DNA of 36,405 nucleotides from Burkholderiaceae bacterium. Lineage in GTDB: Bacteria; Pseudomonadota; Gammaproteobacteria; Burkholderiales; Burkholderiaceae. Below are positions 16,881 to 25,334 of the stretch, one piece after another. Location of the stretch: contig CANFLR010000016.1 in assembly GCA_947447945.1 (NCBI GenBank), forward strand, positions 1-36,405, given 5' to 3'. The notes under the pieces were generated by a model. The model saw only the letters and a list, made by a program, of their open reading frames with translations, was not told the origin of the DNA and did no database searches. Each line of letters opens with the position of its first letter. The first letter of the stretch is position 1. The position numbers were made by a program, and so were the translations under genes.

Positions 16881-17972
16881 TTATAAGGTGTATTGATTGG
16901 GGTCTGGTCTTTGCAATATCGATTGCATCCATTGCGAGAGCGCATCAGGAATGACTACTGACATTGGTACCACCCAGATTCGCTCATCAGTAATGCCAGT
17001 ACATTTTACGGCATCCTTTTCGGTAATCAGAATGCATTGAGCACGAATAGCACTGAAAAACCCTGCTGTGTAAGTGCTGTGATCGGGTAAGCCAATGCGT
17101 TTAGCGTGAATACCATATTGCTCTAGGGCGTTAAAAAAGCGTTTTGGATTGCCAAGCGCTGCGACGGCGGTGATGGATTCTGGAGGGTGTTGTTGAGCAA
17201 TGCTGTCTAGTGACTGTTGCTGACCGGGGTCATTGAGTGCATAAGCTAAACCCAATTGTGAAATCAGAGTAAAGGCACGACGTCCCTGAAAGTACTCATT
17301 GAGATTTGCTGATGTTGCATTACTCTTGCCGGTGACTAAAGTAGCATCGCGATCGCGTTGTGCTGGTTCACGAAGTGGGCCTGCTGGCAATAAAAAATGA
17401 TTTCCTTCGCCGCGTTCATCACGCACGACAAACTCAATATCTCGGCCACCTTCTCTTGCCGGCCACCGTGGCAGGCTTGTATGTTGCAAGCCATCATCGC
17501 TAATGATCACGTTGACTGCAGGATGGTTTTGTAAAAGCGCTGCGATGCTCTCTTTGCGCTTGGGATAAACCCAAATCGGAAAATGATCCTGCGTGCGTTT
17601 GGCGATCAGAACCGGCTCATCTCCCGCCGTACTCGGATCGGAAGTACTCAAGACTTGTAGTGGCCCAGTGCCAGAGTGAGCTGTTGATCCATAACCACGA
17701 GAAATAATCCCAGGACGCCAACCTAGCGCACTTAACTTTTGCGCTAAGGCAATCACAATCGGTGTTTTACCAGTGCCGCCAACCCGAATATTGCCAACAA
17801 TGATCACCGGCACCGCAACAGGCTTTGTATTGAATAGGTTTAGGTCGCCAATCAACTTACGTAGGCGCAGAACTTGACCATAGAGCCATGATAGGGGCCA
17901 GAGCAATACACTCGTTGGCCCTCGTCTTTCCCAAAACAGGGGGGCTTTACGAAAGCGTTGAGAGAAAGACAT
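16881..17972 (-). CDS. lpxK: Tetraacyldisaccharide 4'-kinase
   Basis: Inner-membrane kinase that adds the 4'-phosphate to the lipid A precursor. I chose the ATG at 17970-17972 (MSFSQRFRKAPLFWERR), giving 363 residues; a start at 18026 would overlap exbD by 47 bp and add 18 residues without family support. An N-terminal membrane-associated helix (SVLLWPLSWLYGQV) precedes the Walker A motif in VGNIRVGGTGKTP (residues 59-71), then SRGYG and the DDGLQH motif near residue 170. It is downstream of exbB-exbD, an arrangement common in Burkholderiales. Confidence 0.95.
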   Translation of the reverse strand: MSFSQRFRKAPLFWERRGPTSVLLWPLSWLYGQVLRLRKLIGDLNLFNTKPVAVPVIIVGNIRVGGTGKTPIVIALAQKLSALGWRPGIISRGYGSTAHSGTGPLQVLSTSDPSTAGDEPVLIAKRTQDHFPIWVYPKRKESIAALLQNHPAVNVIISDDGLQHTSLPRWPAREGGRDIEFVVRDERGEGNHFLLPAGPLREPAQRDRDATLVTGKSNATSANLNEYFQGRRAFTLISQLGLAYALNDPGQQQSLDSIAQQHPPESITAVAALGNPKRFFNALEQYGIHAKRIGLPDHSTYTAGFFSAIRAQCILITEKDAVKCTGITDERIWVVPMSVVIPDALSQWMQSILQRPDPNQYTL

Positions 17973-17979
17973 GGTCAAT

Positions 17980-18453
17980 TTACTTTTTAGACTGACTGCT
18001 AAAGACAATATTGGAGAGATTGGCATCCCGCGATGCTTCTAAGGCGGTCATCACGGCCTGATGTGGCGCGCGTGCATCTGCATCAATATTTACTTGAATA
18101 TTTTGAGGGCTGTCTTTATCAGGACTATTGAGTATCAATTGATGCAAGGCGCCACTCAGTTGATTGCGATCACTTACTTTGCCGTTAATCGCAAAGCGTC
18201 CATCTCGACTGACGGCGATATGAATTTGTTTAACTTCGTTTTGACTGCTTACCCCGCTAGCGATTGGGAGAGTAATTGCCAATTCTTGATAGCGCGTGAA
18301 AGTAGTGGAGATCATTAAAAAAATGAGGACGACTAAGAGCACATCAATAAAAGGAATGAGATTGATTTCAGGTTCTGGATGGGTATTGCCAGAGCTCAGG
18401 ATGCCAAGCGGGAACTTACCCTGTTTGCCGTAAGGAGAGCTTAACCAACTCAT
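17980..18453 (-). CDS. exbD: ExbD/TolR-family biopolymer transport protein
   Basis: 157 residues with a cytoplasmic N-terminus, one transmembrane helix holding the proton-carrying Asp in NLIPFIDVLLVVLIFLM (D37), and a periplasmic domain (about 60-157). The helix is followed by ISTTFTRYQELAITLP, an ExbD-like pattern. It overlaps exbB by 4 bp. This is a second motor pair beside tolQ-tolR; no tonB is adjacent, so it may energise a TonB encoded elsewhere or serve lipid export. Confidence 0.92.
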   Translation of the reverse strand: MSWLSSPYGKQGKFPLGILSSGNTHPEPEINLIPFIDVLLVVLIFLMISTTFTRYQELAITLPIASGVSSQNEVKQIHIAVSRDGRFAINGKVSDRNQLSGALHQLILNSPDKDSPQNIQVNIDADARAPHQAVMTALEASRDANLSNIVFSSQSKK

Positions 18454-19082
18454 AGCTGATGGGGATATAACTTCTTAAAAATTTGTCTGGTGAATTCTTC
18501 GCACTCACGCTGACGCTGGTTTGCCATCGCGCGCAAGCCGCGCCATGCAGCCAATGCAGGAATGGCGATGAGTAAGCCAAAGGCAGTGTTGTACAGAGCC
18601 ACTGAAATGCCATGAGCCAGTTGCGCAGGGCTGCCTACATTGCCAGCAATTGCGCCTTGGCTTCCAAAGATTTCGATCATGCCCACCACGGTACCAAAAA
18701 GACCTAATAAGGGGGCAACTGTGGCGATTGTGGCCAATGCACCCAAGTAGCGATCTAATTTGATGAAGGTGCTTTGTGCCACCGCCTGAATTTCTTCAAA
18801 AGCAGCTTGTGCAGTACTACCGGCTGATTTTTCAAGTAAGCCACAAACCAAGAGTGGCGCAGCAGGAGAGCTTTGGGCCAATTGGGAGATCTCAAGCGCA
18901 GACACTGTTTTTTGCTGACTCAGCTGATTAGCTAGGCTGAACGTAGCTTCAAGGACCCCCTTGGGCAATATATGGATTTGGCGCAAATACCAGGCGCGCT
19001 CAATGGCAATTGCCAGGCCCAAAATCGAGATAATGAGAAGGGGCCAAATGGGCCAGCCAGCAGACAGTAAGATGGAGTACAT
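18450..19082 (-). CDS. exbB: ExbB/MotA/TolQ-family proton channel protein
   Basis: 210 residues with three predicted transmembrane helices: about 10-28, then a pair around APLLGLFGTVVGMIEIF and ALYNTAFGLLIAIPALAAW. The GLFGTVVGMI and TAFGLLIAIPA segments are the ExbB/TolQ signature. It is the first gene of the operon exbB-exbD-lpxK-Trm112-kdsB-adk-gmd-like. The 313-bp region upstream separates it from xseA. Confidence 0.93.
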   Translation of the reverse strand: MYSILLSAGWPIWPLLIISILGLAIAIERAWYLRQIHILPKGVLEATFSLANQLSQQKTVSALEISQLAQSSPAAPLLVCGLLEKSAGSTAQAAFEEIQAVAQSTFIKLDRYLGALATIATVAPLLGLFGTVVGMIEIFGSQGAIAGNVGSPAQLAHGISVALYNTAFGLLIAIPALAAWRGLRAMANQRQRECEEFTRQIFKKLYPHQL

Positions 19083-19130
19083 AAGCTCAGTACTTTAGCT
19101 GAATTGGAAAGTGATTTTAGGAAGTCAACC

Positions 19131-19139
19131 TGTGGATAA
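19131..19139 (-). promoter_or_regulatory. DnaA box
   Basis: TGTGGATAA on the plus strand is the exact reverse complement of the consensus TTATCCACA. It lies in the exbB-xseA intergenic region, 49 bp upstream of the exbB start. A single 9-mer of this kind can occur by chance, but a second near-match lies about 210 bp away. Confidence 0.45.
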
Positions 19140-19293
19140 CTCTGTGCAAAACTTTTTTCATGGGCTGCTTTCAGTTGCTGATTGATCATGAAATAAGGGT
19201 TATTGCGTAGGAAATGTCCGCAAGGGGGTATAAAATATAACCATATAAATCAATAAGATAGCAATATTTTATTGAAATTATCGGGTGTTTTGG

Positions 19294-19319
19294 GTCAGCA
19301 AATACTTACATTTGCTGGC
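19294..19319. repeat. Inverted repeat in the exbB-xseA intergenic region
   Basis: CAGCAAAT (19296-19303) and ATTTGCTG (19310-19317) are perfectly complementary around a 6-base spacer. One G-T wobble and one G-C pair extend the stem to 10 pairs. No T run follows, so it looks more like an operator or leader hairpin than a terminator. It lies 77 bp upstream of the xseA start. The rest of the 19083-19395 gap holds no ORF; it contains an AT-rich stretch (about 19229-19280) and the two DnaA-like sites. Confidence 0.45.
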
Positions 19320-19342
19320 TGGTGTCAAGGTGGGCGGGGCTC

Positions 19343-19351
19343 TGTGGATAG
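19343..19351 (-). promoter_or_regulatory. DnaA-box-like site
   Basis: TGTGGATAG is one mismatch from the reverse complement of TTATCCACA, and it is followed at once by TTATCCTCC, a weaker match on the other strand. It is 45 bp upstream of the xseA start codon, so DnaA binding here would be placed to affect xseA transcription. Confidence 0.35.
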
Positions 19352-19395
19352 TTATCCTCCCCTAAGCCTTATAGCTGTGTAACAAAAGAGAAAAA

Positions 19396-20619
19396 ATGTC
19401 GGAAATATCAAGGGAAATTCTGAGTGTTGGCGATCTCAACCGCGCCATTGCAAGCTCTTTAGAGGAGCGCTTCGATACCGTTTGGGTTGGCGGGGAGATT
19501 TCCAATTTCAAGGCCTATGACAGCGGTCACTGGTATTTCTCGCTCAAAGACGAAGAGGGGCAAATCCGCTGCGTCATGTTTCGCGGTCGCAATGGTCAGG
19601 TAGGGTTTATGCCGCAATCAGGGGACTTGGTAGAGGTGGCCGCTAATCTGAGTTTGTATGTTCCAAGAGGGGATATACAACTCACAGTGCAAAGCATGCG
19701 TCGCGCCGGCATGGGCGGTCTCTACGAAGCTTTTTTAAAGCTCAAAGCAAAACTCGCTCAAGAAGGTCTATTTGATGAAGAGCGCAAACGCGAGATTCCC
19801 TCACATCCGCGCGCTATTGGCATCGTGACCTCACCACAAGCGGCAGCATTGAAAGATGTGCTCAGCACGCTTGCTAGGAGAGCCCCGCATATTCCGATTG
19901 TGATTTATCCCACCTTAGTGCAAGGCCCTGATGCACCAGCCGGAATTATTGCTGCATTGCAAGCGGCAGCAAAAGAAGTAAAAGAAGGCAAGGCCGAACT
20001 AGATGTCATTTTGTTGGTGAGGGGCGGCGGCAGTATCGAAGACCTCTGGGCTTTTAACGATGAGAAATTGGCTTATGTGATTGCGCAGTCACCCATTCCG
20101 GTAGTGAGTGGTGTGGGACATGAAACGGATGTGACTATTGCGGATTTTGTTGCTGACCTGCGCGCACCAACCCCCACCGGCGCAGCAGAAATGGCCACTC
20201 CAAGACGCGATCAAATGTTACAAGAGTTAGAGGCGATTGCTCAAGCAATATTGCAGCGCGTATCTCAACGAGTGGAGCGTGAAGCACAAACTTTAGATCA
20301 ATTGGCTTTACGTCTGAGTCATGCCTTGCCTAATCCCGAGCGGATGCGTGAGCAAATTGGCCATTGGCAGCAGCGCCTTAAGCAAGCTTGGACGGTGAGA
20401 GTAGAAAATTGGAAACGTAATCAAAGTCATCACCAATCTCAGTTAGAAATGCTTAATCCACAGCGCACGCTAGAGCGAGGATATGCAGTCATTCTGACAG
20501 GAGAGAGTGAAACGCTACAAGCGCTACGTAGCCCCAGAGAACTCAAAGCAAATGCTAAATACCAAGTCCGTTTAGCAGAAGGCGATGCAGAAATTGAGTT
20601 GTCAAAAGTCAGTAGTTAG
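19396..20619 (+). CDS. xseA: Exodeoxyribonuclease VII large subunit
   Basis: Single-strand exonuclease subunit that works with XseB. An N-terminal OB fold (about 20-100: VWVGGEISNFKAYDSGHWYFSLKD) is followed by the catalytic domain with AIGIVTSPQAAALKDVL (about 142-158), LLVRGGGSIEDLWAFNDE, VVSGVGHETDVTIADF and APTPTGAAEMA. These are diagnostic. At 407 residues it is somewhat shorter than E. coli XseA (456), mainly in the coiled C-terminal helices. xseB is not in the window. Confidence 0.96.
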   Translation: MSEISREILSVGDLNRAIASSLEERFDTVWVGGEISNFKAYDSGHWYFSLKDEEGQIRCVMFRGRNGQVGFMPQSGDLVEVAANLSLYVPRGDIQLTVQSMRRAGMGGLYEAFLKLKAKLAQEGLFDEERKREIPSHPRAIGIVTSPQAAALKDVLSTLARRAPHIPIVIYPTLVQGPDAPAGIIAALQAAAKEVKEGKAELDVILLVRGGGSIEDLWAFNDEKLAYVIAQSPIPVVSGVGHETDVTIADFVADLRAPTPTGAAEMATPRRDQMLQELEAIAQAILQRVSQRVEREAQTLDQLALRLSHALPNPERMREQIGHWQQRLKQAWTVRVENWKRNQSHHQSQLEMLNPQRTLERGYAVILTGESETLQALRSPRELKANAKYQVRLAEGDAEIELSKVSS

Positions 20620-20743
20620 GCCCGCTCGAAAAATGCACCTGCGGGTACCTTAAAGCGTCTCGCTAAAGTTTTTAAAGAGACCAAACTCCATGAGTTTTCT
20701 CCAAGACTGTAGAGACTTAAATGACTCTTGATGCCGACCTTGA

Positions 20744-21781
20744 CTAAAAAATATTAGGCTCAATGTACAGTTCAACACCAAAGCGCTCTTGAACTTTTTT
20801 CTGAATGACTTTTGCTAGTGTGAGTATGTCATGGGCATTCGCGCCTCCATGATTCACGAGGACAAGAGCTTGCTTTTCGTAGACACCTGCAGGTCCAACG
20901 CGATAGCCTTTAAAGCCACATTGATCAATGAGCCAGCCTGCCGCTAATTTACGCATACCTTTGGTATCTGGATAAGAAATGAGTTCAGGAAAAGAGACTA
21001 GCAATTTGCTATAGGTACTAGCATCGACTAGCGGGTTTTGAAAAAAGCTACCAGCATTACCCATGATTTTGGGATCGGGGAGTTTGCTTTGGCGAATCTT
21101 GCAAACAGCAGCAAAAATATTTTGCGCAGTAGGCGCCGGAGTCGCTATCAATTGCTTTGCGAGTTCGGCGTAACTTAAGCGGGGTACCCATTTCTTGGGA
21201 AGTTTAAAAACGACCTTTGTCACGATAAATCGTGCCGGGTTTTGTTTAAAGTAGCTATCGCGATAAGCGAAACAGCAATCTTCTTGACGGAGTGTGACAA
21301 AGGCTTGTGCTTGGCTATCAAATGCTTCGATGACTTTGATGAATTCCGCGACTTCAGCACCATAAGCACCAATATTCTGAATCGGTGCTGCGCCAACGGT
21401 ACCAGGAATGAGTGCTAAGTTTTCTAGTCCAGGTAAATCTTGCGCAAGCGTCCAAGCTACAAATTCGTGCCAGTTTTCCCCGGCGCCCACAGCTACTTCA
21501 GTGTAATGCTCGTTGCTGTTGGTGATTTCGTGACCGGGAATATTCATGAGTAAGGTGGCGCCGGGCAAGTTGTCTGGCAGAACCACATTACTACCGCCAC
21601 CCAATACGCGCCAAACTAAGCCCGCCCCCAAAATGCTGGCCATTAAGCTGGGTAATTGATCTGGGGTAGTAATTTCATAGGCAAGCTCTGCAATGGACGG
21701 TAGGCCAAAAGTATTTCTGCTCTCAAGGGGGAGTTTTGAGAGGGCTTGGGGGGTGGCAGGCGCATTTTTTGCACGGTTCAT
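20744..21781 (-). CDS. murB: UDP-N-acetylenolpyruvoylglucosamine reductase
   Basis: FAD/NADPH enzyme that makes UDP-MurNAc for peptidoglycan. The 345 residues are of the E. coli (type I) form. FAD-binding [14 protein letters not shown] is near residue 57, [20 protein letters not shown] near 127, AYRDSYFK near 174, the proton-donor Ser in [10 protein letters not shown] near 243, and the terminal acidic motif LYIEPNIF. It converges on xseA across a 124-bp gap and diverges from yajQ. No clear terminator is seen in the 20620-20743 gap. Confidence 0.96.
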   Translation of the reverse strand: MNRAKNAPATPQALSKLPLESRNTFGLPSIAELAYEITTPDQLPSLMASILGAGLVWRVLGGGSNVVLPDNLPGATLLMNIPGHEITNSNEHYTEVAVGAGENWHEFVAWTLAQDLPGLENLALIPGTVGAAPIQNIGAYGAEVAEFIKVIEAFDSQAQAFVTLRQEDCCFAYRDSYFKQNPARFIVTKVVFKLPKKWVPRLSYAELAKQLIATPAPTAQNIFAAVCKIRQSKLPDPKIMGNAGSFFQNPLVDASTYSKLLVSFPELISYPDTKGMRKLAAGWLIDQCGFKGYRVGPAGVYEKQALVLVNHGGANAHDILTLAKVIQKKVQERFGVELYIEPNIF

Positions 21782-21873
21782 GCCACAATCTTATTCGTGT
21801 TCGGCAATTTACTGATGAAAAGTGCTTGCCAGTCAGTTTTATGGGTTTGAAAGCAAAAAATAAAGGATTTGAT

Positions 21874-22359
21874 ATGCCATCATTTGATGTAGTTTGTGAG
21901 CCAGATATGGTTGAGTTAAAAAATGCCATTGAGCAATCGAACAAAGAGATTTCGAATCGCTTTGACTTCAAGGGCTCTGATAGTCGCGTAGAGCAAAAAG
22001 ACGAAACTCTGATCTTGTTTGGGGATGACGACTTTAAATTAGGTCAGGTACGCGATGTGCTCTTTGGCAAGATGGCTAAGCGGAACGTGGACGTGCGCTA
22101 TCTCAAAGATGATAAAAAAGAGACCATAGGTAGCGACAAGCGTAAGCAAACCATGAAGATCCAAAAAGGGATTACATCGGAGCTTGCTAAAAAAGTGGTA
22201 CGTATCATCAAAGACAGCAAGATTAAAGTCCAGGCTAGTATTCAGGGCGATGCTGTTCGGGTAACTGGCACTAAGCGTGATGATTTGCAGGCCACTATGG
22301 CGTTACTAAAAAAAGATGTGACTGAAGCACCATTGGGCTTTAATAACTTTCGCGATTGA
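21874..22359 (+). CDS. yajQ: YajQ family nucleotide-binding protein
   Basis: 161 residues from the ATG at 21874, preceded by AAAGGA; upstream in-frame codons do not resemble the family. The start [18 protein letters not shown] and the motif [11 protein letters not shown] are diagnostic. Two ferredoxin-like repeats are expected. Some members bind cyclic di-GMP and act on transcription (Xanthomonas, Pseudomonas); others bind RNA or nucleotides, so the role here is open. Confidence 0.94.
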   Translation: MPSFDVVCEPDMVELKNAIEQSNKEISNRFDFKGSDSRVEQKDETLILFGDDDFKLGQVRDVLFGKMAKRNVDVRYLKDDKKETIGSDKRKQTMKIQKGITSELAKKVVRIIKDSKIKVQASIQGDAVRVTGTKRDDLQATMALLKKDVTEAPLGFNNFRD

Positions 22360-22399
22360 TCTTTGCTAATCATTGCATGACTAGGCTAATCCTATAGAG

Positions 22400-23332
22400 A
22401 TGACCATTGAGCCGAACGGTGAAGTTGCGCTTGCCCCTGCGAGCCAGGAAGCAATTGAGCGCTTTTGTGATGCTTGTTGGTTAGAGGATGGGTTAGCCCA
22501 AAATAGCCTTGCGGCCTATCGCAGAGATCTGTTGCTCTTGGCCCAGTGGCTATATAAAACTGCCCATCTCGATTTATACGCCGTCGATGAAAAAGAGCTC
22601 ACTGCCTATATTGCCTACCGCCGTGCAGATAAGGCCACTACAGCCAACCGACGCCTGACGGTATTCAAGCGTTTTTATCGTCATGCGCTACGCAATAACC
22701 TTGTCAAGAGTGATCCTTGTATTGGTTTGCGCGCTGCTAAGCAAGCCTTACGCTTTCCAAAAACCCTGAGTGAAGATCAGGTAACCGCATTGCTAAATGC
22801 CCCAAATCTAGAAACCCCTTTGGGTTTGCGTGATCGCACCATGCTTGAGCTGATGTATGCCAGTGGCTTGCGCGTTTCAGAAATCGTTTCTTTAAAAACT
22901 GTGGCGCTAGGGCTCAATGAAGGCATTGTGAGGATTGTCAATGGTAAGGGTGGTAAGGAACGCTTAGTGCCCTTTGGTGGTGAAGCGGGACAGTGGCTGC
23001 AAAAATATTTGGCTGAGGCCAGAACGGCACTACTCGAAGGCAAAACATCGGATGCACTTTTCATTGGTAGGCATACTGGTTCGGCGCTAACCCGCCAAGC
23101 ATTTTGGGCACTGATTAAAAGATATGCATTACAAGCCAGCATTCCGGTGGCGCTGTCTCCACATACTTTGCGACATGCTTTTGCGACGCATTTACTCAAT
23201 CACGGCGCTGATTTAAGGGTGGTACAGCTACTTTTAGGGCATGCAGATATCTCTACGACCCAAATCTATACCCATGTGGCTCGAGAGCGCCTTAAATCGA
23301 TCCATCAGCAACATCATCCCCGCGGCGCCTAA
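22400..23332 (+). CDS. xerD: Site-specific tyrosine recombinase XerD
   Basis: Resolves chromosome dimers at dif together with XerC. The N-terminal SAM-like DNA-binding domain spans about 15-105 and the catalytic domain 118-303. All catalytic residues are visible: R158 (YASGLRVSE), K183 (NGKGGKERLVP), H255 and R258 (SPHTLRHAFATH), H281 (LLGHADISTTQIY) and the nucleophile Y290. The C-terminus THVARERLKSIHQQHHPR marks XerD rather than XerC. No integron or phage genes flank it, so it is the housekeeping enzyme. Confidence 0.95.
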   Translation: MTIEPNGEVALAPASQEAIERFCDACWLEDGLAQNSLAAYRRDLLLLAQWLYKTAHLDLYAVDEKELTAYIAYRRADKATTANRRLTVFKRFYRHALRNNLVKSDPCIGLRAAKQALRFPKTLSEDQVTALLNAPNLETPLGLRDRTMLELMYASGLRVSEIVSLKTVALGLNEGIVRIVNGKGGKERLVPFGGEAGQWLQKYLAEARTALLEGKTSDALFIGRHTGSALTRQAFWALIKRYALQASIPVALSPHTLRHAFATHLLNHGADLRVVQLLLGHADISTTQIYTHVARERLKSIHQQHHPRGA

Positions 23333-23359
23333 ATTGTCAGATGTGTTTAAGATAGCAGC

Positions 23360-24007
23360 ATGGATATTTTCTTAATACCGTTGGCTTACCTGATCGGTTC
23401 AATTTCTTTTGCGGTCGTGGTGAGTAAGCTCATGCGTTTACCAGACCCTCATACTTATGGTTCTGGCAATCCTGGTGCTACCAATGTGCTGCGCACAGGC
23501 AATAAGCGTGCAGCCGTTTTTACTTTGCTTGGTGATGCTTTAAAAGGTTTTATAGCGGTTGTCATTGCGCGCATGATCTTAGGTGAAGGATCCTTCACTT
23601 CAAGTCTGAGTTCTTGGATCTTGTGTGGTGTTGTGATTGCCGTGTTCTTAGGACACCTCTTTCCCCTGTTTCATGGATTTAAGGGTGGTAAAGGGGTAGC
23701 GACTGCCTGCGGTATTTTATTTGGCATTAATTGGATTTTAGGAATAGCGACACTGGCCACCTGGATCATTGTTGCCAAGTTCATGCGCTACTCCTCTCTT
23801 GCTGCTTTAGCTGCGGCAGTATTTGCCCCCATCTACTTTGTATTCTTGTTTGGTTTTCACCCAATGGGGCTAGCATTATTGATCGTCTGCTTATTATTAA
23901 TCTACCGTCACCGTAGCAATATTCGCAACTTGATGAACGGCACCGAATCGCGCATTGGCTCGCAGAGTAGTCAGAGCGCTAACCCATCTGAAAATACCCC
24001 ATCATGA
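23360..24007 (+). CDS. plsY: Acyl-phosphate glycerol-3-phosphate acyltransferase PlsY
   Basis: Inner-membrane enzyme that acylates glycerol 3-phosphate at position 1 from acyl phosphate. The 215 residues have about five transmembrane helices and the three conserved loops: [16 protein letters not shown] (about 35-50), [17 protein letters not shown] (about 98-114) and a third near RHRSNIRNL at the end. It overlaps the next gene by 4 bp (ATGA). Confidence 0.96.
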   Translation: MDIFLIPLAYLIGSISFAVVVSKLMRLPDPHTYGSGNPGATNVLRTGNKRAAVFTLLGDALKGFIAVVIARMILGEGSFTSSLSSWILCGVVIAVFLGHLFPLFHGFKGGKGVATACGILFGINWILGIATLATWIIVAKFMRYSSLAALAAAVFAPIYFVFLFGFHPMGLALLIVCLLLIYRHRSNIRNLMNGTESRIGSQSSQSANPSENTPS

Positions 24008-24375
24008 CCATTGCATTTGCTTGCGTTCTATTTATGGGCTTACTGCCTTATGTTGCAGCTGGCATCGCCAAAAAAGGTTTTGACAATTATGACAACGGTC
24101 AGCCTCGTGCATGGCTTGCCAAGCAGACGGGGTTTCGGGCGCGCGCTAACGCAGCGCAAGCCAATCTCTTTGAATCGCTCCCCCTCTTTTTTGCGGCGGT
24201 GATCATTGCCTCTGTGATGCATGCACCACAAGCAAGGCTAGATATTTTGGCAATCGGTTTTGTGATTGCGCGTATTGCTTATTTAATCTGCTATGTAGCG
24301 AATTGGCCTACAGTGCGTTCGCTAGTGTGGTTGTGTGGTCTTGCTTGTGTTATTGCCATCTTCTGTCAGATTTAA
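24004..24375 (+). CDS. MAPEG family membrane protein
   Basis: 123 residues with four hydrophobic segments. The segment [27 protein letters not shown] carries the MAPEG (membrane-associated eicosanoid/glutathione metabolism) signature, in particular [11 protein letters not shown]. The C-terminal [20 protein letters not shown] is also typical. Bacterial members are poorly characterised and may be glutathione-dependent; no substrate can be assigned. Its start overlaps the plsY stop, which implies coupled translation. Confidence 0.88.
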   Translation: MTIAFACVLFMGLLPYVAAGIAKKGFDNYDNGQPRAWLAKQTGFRARANAAQANLFESLPLFFAAVIIASVMHAPQARLDILAIGFVIARIAYLICYVANWPTVRSLVWLCGLACVIAIFCQI

Positions 24376-24399
24376 TTCATCCTTTAGAAAATTCTCCTC

Positions 24400-25152
24400 A
24401 TGCCTACCAAAATTCTCCCAGTGAAGTCTGCAACAAAGAAAGCGCCTGTTAAAAAAGTTGCTAAATCAGCAGACGCCGGTTTGCCCTTATCAGTTGTGAT
24501 TCGTCGGCGGATTGAGGCGCAAAAGGTACGCTTTCATGCGAATGACAATATTTCAGCGTTTATCCAGCCAGGTGAGCTGGAGGGTTTGGTAGATGAGGTT
24601 GCCCAAAAGATGCAGGCGGTATTGGAGAGTCTGGTAATTGATACCGAGAGTGACCACAATACAAAAAATACCAGTGCGCGCGTTGCCAAGATGTTTGTTC
24701 AGGAAGTCTTTAGGGGTCGCTATGTGGAACAGCCAACCTTAACTAAGTTCCCCAATGTTAGCCGCCTGAATGAGCTAATGATTATTGGCCCGATTACCGT
24801 TCGCAGCGCATGTTCTCATCATCTTTGTCCCATCATGGGTCGGATTTGGATTGGCGTTCTGCCGAGCAAAGCATCGGCATTAATTGGTTTGTCAAAATAC
24901 TCTCGTCTAACAGAATGGGTGATGTGTCGCCCGCAGATTCAGGAAGAGGCGGTTGTCGAGTTGGCCGATATGCTCGAGAAAAAGATCAAGCCAGTTGGTG
25001 TTGCCATTGTGATGGATGCCGATCACTTCTGTATGCAGTGGCGGGGTGTAAAAGATCGGGACTCAAAAATGGTCAATAGTGTTATGCGGGGCGCCTTCTT
25101 GAAAGACCCTAATTTGCGGCGTGAGTTCCTCTCCTTGCTCGACAAACGCTAG
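24400..25152 (+). CDS. folE: GTP cyclohydrolase I, divergent FolE
   Basis: Opens GTP to dihydroneopterin triphosphate for folate. The 250 residues begin with a Lys/Ala-rich tail of about 25. The zinc ligands of the family are present: C138 and H141 in SACSHHLCP, and C211 in DHFCMQWRGV. IGLSKYSRLTEWV, NTKNTSARVAKMFVQEVF and the C-terminal RGAFLKDPNLRREFL also match FolE. The usual CEHH is CSHH here, replacing a Glu next to the active-site His residues, so this is a divergent subfamily. It follows the MAPEG gene by 24 bp. Confidence 0.86.
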   Translation: MPTKILPVKSATKKAPVKKVAKSADAGLPLSVVIRRRIEAQKVRFHANDNISAFIQPGELEGLVDEVAQKMQAVLESLVIDTESDHNTKNTSARVAKMFVQEVFRGRYVEQPTLTKFPNVSRLNELMIIGPITVRSACSHHLCPIMGRIWIGVLPSKASALIGLSKYSRLTEWVMCRPQIQEEAVVELADMLEKKIKPVGVAIVMDADHFCMQWRGVKDRDSKMVNSVMRGAFLKDPNLRREFLSLLDKR

Positions 25153-25173
25153 TCAAGATTGGCCATGAAATGA

Positions 25174-25190
25174 TTGAGAATAATTCTCAA
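25174..25190. promoter_or_regulatory. Fur box (putative)
   Basis: TTGAGAAT-A-ATTCTCAA is a perfect 17-base palindrome. Its core TGAGAATAATTCTCA matches the 7-1-7 Fur model (TGATAATNATTATCA) at 12 of 14 arm positions. It lies between folE and the HiPIP gene, about 145 bp upstream of the HiPIP start, so it would control the HiPIP promoter by iron status. Established knowledge: Fur sites of this TGAGAAT form are common in beta- and gammaproteobacteria. Confidence 0.72.
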
Positions 25191-25228
25191 CTAATACTGC
25201 ATATAAATCAGTTACTTATCTGAGAGCT

Positions 25229-25265
25229 CCTGCGCAGGTTTCTTCTGCTCTATGATCATGCATAG
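25229..25265. repeat. Two short palindromes in the HiPIP leader
   Basis: CCTGCGCAGG (25229-25238) is a perfect 10-bp palindrome, and CTATG (25250-25254) pairs with CATAG (25261-25265) across 6 bases. Both lie between the Fur-type palindrome and the HiPIP start. A T- and C-rich stretch follows to about 25312. They may be leader-RNA structure or a second operator; function is unknown. Confidence 0.3.
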
Positions 25266-25334
25266 AAATTTTTTACTTTGTTTTTATTTTTTATCCTTCC
25301 CCTTCTATTTGTTCATTAACCCACTGGAGTCAAT

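Noticed and set aside
17973..18026. 18-codon upstream extension of lpxK
   Set aside because: It would overlap the exbD coding region, and the extra residues are unlike LpxK; the ATG at 17972 fits the family.
20620..20743. Remnant gene or terminator between xseA and murB
   Set aside because: Only stop-interrupted frames and a weak GTCTC/GAGAC pairing (20657-20681) without a T run; nothing supports a sodB remnant or a clear terminator.
21736..21873. 46-codon upstream extension of yajQ
   Set aside because: It overlaps the divergent murB start, and family members begin at MPSFDVV.
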